NCBI GenBank assembly: GCA_013140935.1
Contig: JABFSD010000515.1
Span: 1-5,081, forward strand
DNA from: Acidobacteriota bacterium
Lineage (GTDB): Bacteria > Acidobacteriota > Blastocatellia > RBC074
Length of the DNA stretch: 5,081 bases
Direction: 5' to 3'
Below are positions 1 to 5,081 of the stretch, piece after piece (position 1 is the stretch's first letter; every line of letters begins with the position of its first letter). Under the pieces are notes generated by a model that saw only the letters and a list, made by a program, of their open reading frames with translations, was not told the origin of the DNA and made no database searches. The position numbers and the translations under genes were made by a program.

Positions 1-1364
1 GTTATTTGCTCGCGTCGTTGCTGTTTATTTACGGCTTGAAGGCGATGAGCAACCCCAAGACCGCGCGCACCGGTATGAACTCTGCTGCCGCAGGAATGTT
101 CATTGCTGTGGTCGGCACGTTGCTTGATCATCACATTCTCGATTACACGTGGATCATCGTCGGTTTGCTCGTCGGCGGCATCATCGGCGCAGCCATGTCG
201 CTCAAGATGCCGATGACCGCGATGCCACAACGAACTGCGTTGTCACACGCATTCGGCGCGCTGGCGGCTTCGCTGGTGGGAATTTCTGAGTATTACAACC
301 ACGTAGTCCACGATGGCGGCACGCTCGAAACATACAAGATGGCGGCCATTGGTTTTGAAGTGCTGTTCGGCAGCCTCACCGTGACCGGCAGTTTGATGGC
401 TTTCGCCAAGTTGCAGGAACTCATCAAAGGCACACCCGTCACTTACAAAGGGCAAAACATTCTCAACGTTACCCTTTTCATCATCGCCGGGGTGATTTTC
501 GCTTATCTGATTTATGACCCGACGCAAAGCAATCTGTTTTGGGTGATGGTCGTGCTGTCGTTCATGTTCGGCATCATGCTGGTGATGCCCATCGGCGCGG
601 CGGATATGCCCGTCGTGATGTCGCTGATGAATTCTTATGCGGGGCTGGCGTCAGCGGCGACGGGCTTTGCGCTGGGCAATAACGTACTCATCATCGCCGG
701 TACGCTCGATGGTTTTTCGGGTTTTATTCTTTCGATCTTGATGTGCAAAGCCATGAATCGTTCGATCACGAATGTGTTGTTTGGCGCATTCGGTTCGACC
801 AGCGATGGCGGCGCGTCAGCGCAAGTCGAAGGCACGATGCGCGAAGTCAGCGTCGAAGACGTCGCCGTGCAATTGGCTTACGCGCGGCAAGTCGTGTTCG
901 TGCCCGGTTACGGATTGGCGACGGCGCAGGCGCAACACGCCGTGCGCGAATTGGCCGAAGCGCTGCAACACAAAGGTGTGCAGGTGAAATACGCGATTCA
1001 TCCAGTCGCGGGTCGTATGCCCGGCCACATGAACGTGCTGCTCGCCGAAGCCAATGTGCCTTACACAGAGCTTTACGAACTCGAACAGATCAATCCTGAA
1101 ATGACGGCGACCGATGTCGCCGTCGTCATCGGCGCTAACGATGTCGTCAATCCCGACGCGCGCGATAACAAACAAAGCCCCATTGCCGGTATGCCGATCA
1201 TCGAAGTAGACAAAGCCCACAACGTCGTCGTACTCAAACGCGGCAAGGGCAAAGGTTTTTCAGGATTGGAAAATCCGCTGTTTTTCAAACCGAACACCGG
1301 CATGTTGTATGGCGACGCAAAGGCTTCGCTGTCTAAACTTGCGCAAGAAGTGACGGCGGCTTGA
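1..1364 (+). CDS. pntB: NAD(P) transhydrogenase subunit beta (5'-truncated by window edge)
   Basis: This is the beta subunit of the membrane-bound proton-translocating transhydrogenase, which couples hydride transfer between NADH and NADP+ to proton movement across the inner membrane. The visible part is a series of hydrophobic helices (domain II, about visible codons 1-265) followed by a soluble NADP(H)-binding domain III. Domain III shows GYGLAT at codons 301-306, GANDVVNP from 376, KRGKGKGFSG from 411 and MLYGDAK near the end, all family hallmarks. The His at codon 81 (counting from base 6) aligns with the E. coli proton-channel His91. This alignment implies that about 10 N-terminal codons lie upstream of the window. 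The TTG at base 6 is therefore not the start, since the frame is open to the edge (TAT at 3-5). The pntA genes would be expected just upstream but are not visible. No frameshift or missing key residue is seen. Confidence 0.97.
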   Translation, partial: YLLASLLFIYGLKAMSNPKTARTGMNSAAAGMFIAVVGTLLDHHILDYTWIIVGLLVGGIIGAAMSLKMPMTAMPQRTALSHAFGALAASLVGISEYYNHVVHDGGTLETYKMAAIGFEVLFGSLTVTGSLMAFAKLQELIKGTPVTYKGQNILNVTLFIIAGVIFAYLIYDPTQSNLFWVMVVLSFMFGIMLVMPIGAADMPVVMSLMNSYAGLASAATGFALGNNVLIIAGTLDGFSGFILSILMCKAMNRSITNVLFGAFGSTSDGGASAQVEGTMREVSVEDVAVQLAYARQVVFVPGYGLATAQAQHAVRELAEALQHKGVQVKYAIHPVAGRMPGHMNVLLAEANVPYTELYELEQINPEMTATDVAVVIGANDVVNPDARDNKQSPIAGMPIIEVDKAHNVVVLKRGKGKGFSGLENPLFFKPNTGMLYGDAKASLSKLAQEVTAA

Positions 1365-1460
1365 GCTGAAGGAGAGGCTTCTGGTTTGTTCCAACTGAGC
1401 AGGAAAGAAAGCCTATGCACCTGAGTAATTGTTAAGTGTTCGTAACCTGAAACTCTGGAG
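1365..1460. other. Intergenic spacer after pntB with weak hairpin and a six-codon mini-ORF
   Basis: This 96-base spacer marks the change from the GC-rich pntB to the AT-richer gene that follows. It contains an imperfect inverted repeat: AGGCTT (1375-1380) with AAGCCT (1409-1414), and inside it TTCC (1389-1392) with GGAA (1402-1405). No T-run follows, so it is at best a weak terminator. A six-codon ORF (ATG at 1415, TAA at 1433-1435, reading MHLSNC) follows an AGGA-like stretch at 1401-1404. I found no convincing -35/-10 promoter pair. Whether transcription of the next gene comes from pntB read-through or from a local promoter cannot be decided. Confidence 0.4.
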
Positions 1461-2057
1461 ATGGAAAGCTGGGACACAATATTGCCGGACTGGGTTAATC
1501 CTCCTTCGGGTTGTGAGCCGCAATCTTTATATGGTTGTTTGCACGATTGTAAGCTAATTGCCATACAGTCTGATTTGCTTGCACAAACAGTTACTCTTGA
1601 AATTGAAGCATTCTTCTTACCAGATGATTTACGTGTCTATTTTCATTTCGTCGAGGTACGTTCTGTCAGAGTCAATCAGCTTCAGCGACCATATGAGTCA
1701 TTGCTAACTCCAGAAATGGATTGGCATGAAAAAAATGAAATTGCTAAACAATGGTTTGATAAGTGGTGTGAGCAATCAATGAGCTGGCAAGAATTTGAAA
1801 ACGCCCAAACTACTGATCCTTTAGGAATTTTAGAGGCTGACTTGCTGACAACTGCTGACGGACTAACCTTGCGGCTGGGTGGACACCTAGACGGTGAAAA
1901 ATACGATGATGTTTGGTGTGATGTTTTTATACGCGCAAAAACTCTAAACATAATCTGTAGTGATGGGCAAGAATTTGGCTTGGAAAAATTCTTTGATGCA
2001 GGCGATCAATGGTGGCAATCGTTTGGGGAATATAAAACATGCGAGGACGCAAACTAA
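1461..2057 (+). CDS. Acidic, Trp/Cys-rich hypothetical protein in a low-GC segment
   Basis: I do not recognise this 198-residue protein with certainty. It has no signal peptide or membrane segment, so it is probably cytoplasmic. It is very acidic (37 Asp/Glu against 14 Lys/Arg) and has 9 Trp and 7 Cys. The N-terminal part (about residues 23-72) has a CLHDC motif at 26-30 followed by alternating hydrophobic stretches typical of beta strands. The middle (about 85-115) looks helical, and the C-terminal part (about 134-188) is again strand-like, ending in GDQWW. Such small acidic alpha/beta proteins include many immunity-type proteins, but that is analogy only. GC is about 42% by hand count, well below its neighbours, which suggests transfer. 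ATG 1461 is the first conventional start after an in-frame TAA at 1443; GGAG (1457-1460) abuts it, too close for a normal ribosome site. The in-frame TTG at 1482, with GGGA at 1471-1474, is an alternative. The stop overlaps the next gene's start. Confidence 0.8.
   Translation: MESWDTILPDWVNPPSGCEPQSLYGCLHDCKLIAIQSDLLAQTVTLEIEAFFLPDDLRVYFHFVEVRSVRVNQLQRPYESLLTPEMDWHEKNEIAKQWFDKWCEQSMSWQEFENAQTTDPLGILEADLLTTADGLTLRLGGHLDGEKYDDVWCDVFIRAKTLNIICSDGQEFGLEKFFDAGDQWWQSFGEYKTCEDAN
2043..2047 (+). promoter_or_regulatory. Ribosome binding site (GAGGA) for the alpha/beta hydrolase
   Basis: GAGGA lies 9 bases before the ATG at 2057, an ordinary Shine-Dalgarno distance. The site is inside the last codons of the upstream gene. 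It favours the ATG at 2057 over the in-frame ATG at 2039, which lies upstream of this site and has only AT-rich sequence before it. Confidence 0.55.
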
Positions 2058-2953
2058 TGAATTATTGTTTTGGCTCTCAGGTTCGGCGACTAACTGCGCC
2101 ATTCATATTCTTGATGCTAGTGGCGCTGACATTGGCAGCCCAAGCGCCCGCGCTCAAACCGCAAACGCGCTTCGCCAATTTCAACGGCGTCAAAGTGCAT
2201 TACGACAATTACGGCAAGGGCAAGACCGCGCTCGTCTTGATTCACGGCTGGACGTGCGACGCTACGTTTTGGCAGGCCAATCTGCCCGAACTCACCGAAG
2301 CCATGCGCGTCATCACCGTAGACCTGCCCGGCCACGGACAAAGCGACAAGCCCGAGAAACTGACCTATTCGATGGAAACGTTCGCGCAAGCTGTCAACGC
2401 CGTCATCATTGACGCTAAAGTCGAACGCGCCGTGCTGGTCGGCCACAGCATGGGCGTGCCCGTCGTGCGGCAGTTCTATAAAAACTTTCCCGCCAAAGTC
2501 GCTGGCCTCGTGTTGGTAGATGGTTCGCTCTGGCCGATGGGGACGAAAGAAAGCATGAAGCAATATCTCGACCCGTTGCGTACGCCTGAGTTTAGGAAGT
2601 CGCAGGAAAATTCCGTCAACTTCCTGACCGGCGGAATGAAAGACAAAGCTGTTGCGGAACACGTCAAGAAGACGATGCTCAGTGCGCCGCAACACGTCAT
2701 CGTCGGAGCCTTTGACGGCATGCTCGACCCTGAACCATGGAAAGAGCCGGTCAAGTTCACCGTACCCGTGTTGGCAACGATGGCGGCGAATCCGCAATGG
2801 ACGAAGGACTATGAAAAGTTCGTGCGCGAATCTGCGCCGGGCATTGATTATCAGGTCTGGCCGGGCGTGAGCCACTTTTTGATGATGGACGAACCGCACA
2901 AGTTCAGCGCAACGGTCGTCACCTTTCTCAAACGCAGCAAGATCATCCTATGA
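2057..2953 (+). CDS. Exported alpha/beta-fold hydrolase
   Basis: This 298-residue serine hydrolase of the alpha/beta superfamily has an unknown substrate (ester, lactone or similar). An N-terminal Sec-type signal is visible: Arg10-Arg11, a hydrophobic core at about 14-27, and small residues at 27-32 suitable for signal peptidase I. The enzyme probably acts in the periplasm or outside the cell. The core follows the family order: HGW at 63-65 (oxyanion region), DLPGHGQSDKP at 89-99, the nucleophile elbow GHSMG at 129-133 with Ser131, and the catalytic His273 in VSHFLMMDEP. The usual acid after the late strand VPVLA (236-240) is not obvious, since MAANPQW follows; Asp220 or Asp224 upstream are other candidates. 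I chose ATG 2057 because of its ribosome site and the TAATG overlap with the upstream stop. An in-frame ATG at 2039 would add six residues. The stop overlaps the next start (ATGA), implying coupled translation. The first 50 or so bases share the low GC of the preceding gene. Confidence 0.9.
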   Translation: MNYCFGSQVRRLTAPFIFLMLVALTLAAQAPALKPQTRFANFNGVKVHYDNYGKGKTALVLIHGWTCDATFWQANLPELTEAMRVITVDLPGHGQSDKPEKLTYSMETFAQAVNAVIIDAKVERAVLVGHSMGVPVVRQFYKNFPAKVAGLVLVDGSLWPMGTKESMKQYLDPLRTPEFRKSQENSVNFLTGGMKDKAVAEHVKKTMLSAPQHVIVGAFDGMLDPEPWKEPVKFTVPVLATMAANPQWTKDYEKFVRESAPGIDYQVWPGVSHFLMMDEPHKFSATVVTFLKRSKIIL

Positions 2954-3567
2954 GTTCAGTCGCCACCGCGCCTGCGCGCAACGTAGCCATTCTCATCTTT
3001 GACGAAGTCGAAGTGCTGGATTTTTGCGGCCCGTTTGAAGTGTTTTCGATCACCGGCAAACGCGACAACGCGACGCCGTTTAACGTTTACACCGTCGCCG
3101 AATCGTCGCGTCCGGTGCTGGCGCGCAATGCGTTGAGCGTCAATCCGCATTACACGATCAACGACTGCCCGCGCCCCGACATCCTGATCGTGCCGGGCGG
3201 ATTCGGTACGCGTGCCTTGCTCAACCACGCTCCGATCATCGAATGGATTGCGGCGCGCGCCGCCGAAGCTGAACTGGTTTTATCGGTTTGCACGGGTTCG
3301 TTGTTGTTGGCGAAAGCGGGCCTGCTCGAAGGACTGGCCGCCACGACGCATTGGGGCGCGTTGGATTTGTTGCGCGAACTCGCGCCGCATACGACGGTGC
3401 GCAGCGATCAGCAATACGTTGATAACGGACGCATTCTGACTTCGGCAGGCATTTCAGCCGGGATAGACCTTTCGCTTTACGTCGTAGCCAAACTCTTCGG
3501 CGCGGCGCAAGCGGCTGAGACGGCGCATTACATGGAATACAAACACTGGAAAGGGCCTTCAGCATAA
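2950..3567 (+). CDS. DJ-1/PfpI-family protein (isonitrile hydratase / GlxA-N-terminal-like)
   Basis: This 205-residue cytoplasmic protein has the class I glutamine-amidotransferase-like fold of the DJ-1/PfpI family. It shows a first strand [17 protein letters not shown] with Asp24, the VPGGFG turn at 81-86, and the nucleophile elbow SVCTGS with Cys114 and Thr115, followed by [11 protein letters not shown]. Asp, Cys and Thr in these positions resemble the catalytic set described for Pseudomonas isonitrile hydratase. The same domain also forms the sensor half of AraC-type GlxA regulators, but no DNA-binding domain follows here because the protein ends after the domain. The isonitrile substrate is therefore plausible but unproven, and a stress- or glyoxalase-type role is also possible. 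The start ATG overlaps the hydrolase stop by four bases (ATGA). No strong ribosome site precedes it, so translation is probably coupled to the hydrolase. Confidence 0.9.
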   Translation: MSSVATAPARNVAILIFDEVEVLDFCGPFEVFSITGKRDNATPFNVYTVAESSRPVLARNALSVNPHYTINDCPRPDILIVPGGFGTRALLNHAPIIEWIAARAAEAELVLSVCTGSLLLAKAGLLEGLAATTHWGALDLLRELAPHTTVRSDQQYVDNGRILTSAGISAGIDLSLYVVAKLFGAAQAAETAHYMEYKHWKGPSA

Positions 3568-3574
3568 AAGCAAG

Positions 3575-4570
3575 ATGAGCAATTCGTACTGGCAAAACAA
3601 AACGGCTTTCGTCACCGGCGCGACCGGCTTCATCGGCGCGCACGTAACCAAGATGCTCGTCGAGCAAGGCGCGCGCGTCGTTTGTTTGCAACGCGATGCG
3701 GTGCGAGCGAACTCGCTCGACCTGTTTGATTTGCGGCGGCGCGTGACCGTGATTCAAGGCCAGTTGGAAGATTACGCGTTGCTCGAACGGCTGCTGAATG
3801 AATACGAAATCGAAGCCGTGTTTCATCTCGCCGCGCAAGCCATCGTCGGCGCGGCGAACCGTTCGCCGTTGTCTACGTTTGAGGCGAACATTCGCGGGAC
3901 TTATTTTTTGATGGAGGCTTGCCGTGTGACTTCGACGGTCAAGCGCGTCGTCGTCGCGTCGAGCGATAAGGCTTACGGCTCGCACGATCAGTTGCCTTAC
4001 GAAGAAGATTACGCGCTCAACGGATTGTTTCCTTACGACGCGTCTAAGGTTTGCACCGACGTGATTGCGCGCTCTTACGCGCACACTTACCAAACGCCGG
4101 TGGCGGTGACGCGCTTTGCGAATATCTACGGCCCCGGCGATCTGAATCTGTCGCGCATCATTCCGGGCACGATTCTTTCGATCCTCAAAAACGAAGCGCC
4201 GATCATCCGTAGCGACGGCACGCCGGTGCGCGAGTTTGTTTACGTTGAAGACGTAGCGCGCGGTTACTTGCAACTCGCCGAACAAATCGAATCGTGCAAA
4301 GGCGAAGCGTTCAACTTTGGCGCAAGCGAACCCATTCAAATGTTGGCATTGGTCAGTCGCATCATTGAGATCGCTGGGGAATTGGCAGGGAAGTCAGCGA
4401 CGTTGCAACCGCGCGTGCTGCTGCAACAGAAGATCGAACGCGAGATTGATGCGCAATATCTTTCTGCCGCCAAAGCCGAAGCCCGTCTGGACTGGCGCGC
4501 CGAAATCTCACTGGACGAAGGCTTGCGCCGCACCATTGATTGGTACGCGCAACATCTCGCCGCGCTCTAA
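3575..4570 (+). CDS. NAD(P)-dependent sugar-nucleotide dehydratase/epimerase, CDP-glucose 4,6-dehydratase-like
   Basis: This 331-residue extended short-chain dehydrogenase/reductase would act on a nucleotide-linked sugar in the cytoplasm. The Rossmann motif TGATGFIG (14-21) binds NAD(P). FHLAAQ follows at 83-88, SSDKAYG starts at 129, and the catalytic YDASK supplies Tyr154 and Lys158. [12 protein letters not shown], then [16 protein letters not shown] (to about 227) and a C-terminal EIDAQYL (290-296) before a KAEARLDW segment, match the pattern I associate with CDP-glucose 4,6-dehydratase (RfbG) relatives more than with UDP-galactose 4-epimerases. The exact sugar cannot be read from sequence alone; related GDP-mannose or UDP-sugar enzymes remain possible. 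It starts 7 bases after the DJ-1/PfpI stop with a poor ribosome site, and so probably shares its transcript. No glycosyltransferase or other deoxysugar gene is visible nearby. Confidence 0.88.
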   Translation: MSNSYWQNKTAFVTGATGFIGAHVTKMLVEQGARVVCLQRDAVRANSLDLFDLRRRVTVIQGQLEDYALLERLLNEYEIEAVFHLAAQAIVGAANRSPLSTFEANIRGTYFLMEACRVTSTVKRVVVASSDKAYGSHDQLPYEEDYALNGLFPYDASKVCTDVIARSYAHTYQTPVAVTRFANIYGPGDLNLSRIIPGTILSILKNEAPIIRSDGTPVREFVYVEDVARGYLQLAEQIESCKGEAFNFGASEPIQMLALVSRIIEIAGELAGKSATLQPRVLLQQKIEREIDAQYLSAAKAEARLDWRAEISLDEGLRRTIDWYAQHLAAL

Positions 4571-4576
4571 ACTTTT

Positions 4577-4615
4577 GCCCGCAACCAGTCAGCGCCGCAC
4601 GGACTGGTTGCGGGC
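4577..4615. terminator. Perfect 14-bp inverted repeat between convergent genes, probable terminator
   Basis: The arms 4577-4590 (GCCCGCAACCAGTC) and 4602-4615 (GACTGGTTGCGGGC) are exactly complementary and enclose an 11-base loop. It begins seven bases after the dehydratase stop and ends 16 bases before the stop of the opposing gene, so it could serve both strands. Neither side has a good T-run: only TT follows on plus, and AAAA follows on minus. If it is an intrinsic terminator, it is a non-canonical one relying on stem strength. Confidence 0.65.
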
Positions 4616-4631
4616 TTACCGAAGCCGCGAG

Positions 4632-5081
4632 CTATTTCACTGACTCAGCCGAACCGTAATAAATCCCGTTGAATAGGAATTTGAACGTGCCATGCGGCTG
4701 TGCGCGAAACGCGATTTCGGGGCCGTAAAGGAACAGCTTGCCTTTGCCGACTGACGCTTCGACGACGGCGGTGCCGTCTTGCAAATACTTTTGCCCCCAC
4801 GCCCAGCCGCTGTGCAGCGGTTTATCGCTGTCGAACCATGCGACGGCGTTGACACCCTTGAGTGCGGCGTCGGGTTTCAGACGAAAGACAGGGCTGTTGT
4901 CGTAATAGACGTCCACTTTGTCGGGCAGCCCGTAAGCCAGCGGATGCGCATTGTTCACGCTGACGCGCAACAACGAACCGGGTACGTAAAACTTATCGCG
5001 CGCCAGCGGACGTTCGGTTCCGTCAGAATTGCGTTCGACCAGCGCGTTGGCGATGGGCAAGCCGGCGTGATAGCCCATACT
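4632..5081 (-). CDS. C-terminal fragment of a large protein, probably M14 zinc carboxypeptidase-like (5'-truncated by window edge)
   Basis: About 150 C-terminal residues are visible. The frame is open to the window edge, so the Met near base 5078 is probably internal. The segment has GSLLRVSVNNAHPLAYGLP, then VDVYYDNSPVF, AWFDSDKPLHSGWAWG, a strand-rich VVEASVGKGKLFLYGPEI, and ends with FRAQPHGTFKFLFNGIYYG. I associate this tail with long secreted M14-family metallopeptidase-like proteins, where it forms a C-terminal glutamine-amidotransferase-like domain. This is recognition from memory, and the zinc-binding catalytic domain lies outside the window. No catalytic residues can be checked. The gene faces the plus-strand operon tail to tail, with the inverted repeat between them. 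Confidence 0.6.
   Translation of the reverse strand, partial: SMGYHAGLPIANALVERNSDGTERPLARDKFYVPGSLLRVSVNNAHPLAYGLPDKVDVYYDNSPVFRLKPDAALKGVNAVAWFDSDKPLHSGWAWGQKYLQDGTAVVEASVGKGKLFLYGPEIAFRAQPHGTFKFLFNGIYYGSAESVK

Noticed and set aside
1073..1564. A 163-codon minus-strand open frame spanning the end of pntB, the spacer and the start of the acidic gene
   Set aside because: It crosses a composition break, overlaps two plus-strand genes and has low-complexity Ser/Pro-rich sequence without a known domain. I see no promoter or good ribosome site for it.
1365..2057. Insertion sequence or integron cassette carrying the acidic gene
   Set aside because: No transposase, terminal inverted repeats or flanking direct repeats could be found by eye around the low-GC segment. 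Only the base composition suggests transfer.
2066..2152. Twin-arginine (Tat) export signal on the hydrolase
   Set aside because: Arg10-Arg11 is followed by LTAPF rather than the usual x-F-L-K pattern, and the hydrophobic core is strong, so a Sec signal fits better.
2117..2899. A 260-codon minus-strand open frame antisense to the hydrolase
   Set aside because: It mirrors the codon structure of the hydrolase, has no recognisable motif, and has an Arg/His/Phe-rich composition typical of a shadow frame.
1461..2953. Toxin-antitoxin or toxin-immunity pair made of the acidic protein and the hydrolase
   Set aside because: The hydrolase has an ordinary signal peptide and an alpha/beta hydrolase core with no toxin-delivery domain. 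The overlap alone does not support a toxin role.
3236..4339. A long open frame (367 codons) on the minus strand across the DJ-1/PfpI and dehydratase genes
   Set aside because: It lies antisense to two well-supported genes, its translation is rich in Arg/His/Ala in the manner of GC-rich shadow frames, and it shows no family motif.

Overview
The window is about 5.1 kb of bacterial DNA, densely coded and mostly of moderately high GC. It holds six protein genes: five on the plus strand and one convergent gene on the minus strand. The genes at both ends run off the window. I see no rRNA, tRNA, CRISPR array, transposase or insertion-sequence ends. The host is uncertain. The mix of a PntB-type transhydrogenase, a secreted alpha/beta hydrolase and a protein tail like that of large M14 carboxypeptidases would suit an environmental Acidobacteriota-like genome, but this is an impression from protein style, not a demonstrated assignment.

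Layout. Positions 1-1364 carry nearly all of pntB, the beta subunit of proton-translocating NAD(P) transhydrogenase; only about 10 N-terminal codons lie outside. A 96-base spacer (1365-1460) follows, then an unrecognised, strongly acidic, Trp- and Cys-rich protein gene (1461-2057). By hand count its GC is about 42%, against about 53-70% in the flanking coding lines I counted. Its stop overlaps the preferred start of an exported alpha/beta hydrolase (TAATG), which overlaps a DJ-1/PfpI-family gene (ATGA). Seven bases later comes a sugar-nucleotide dehydratase of the SDR superfamily resembling CDP-glucose 4,6-dehydratase. A perfect 14-bp inverted repeat (4577-4615) then separates this plus-strand run from the convergent minus-strand gene (4632-5081). 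That gene encodes the C-terminus of a large protein, probably M14 peptidase-like.

How the genes relate. The four genes from 1461 to 4570 are packed like one transcription unit, with two stop/start overlaps and one 7-base gap. They do not form an obvious pathway: an unknown acidic protein, a secreted hydrolase, a cytoplasmic DJ-1/PfpI enzyme and a nucleotide-sugar dehydratase. The item most worth a second look is the low-GC acidic gene. It looks like a recent arrival wedged between pntB and the hydrolase, is translationally linked to the hydrolase, and has features compatible with, but not proof of, an immunity-type or otherwise accessory protein. I found no convincing evidence for a complete novel multi-gene system.
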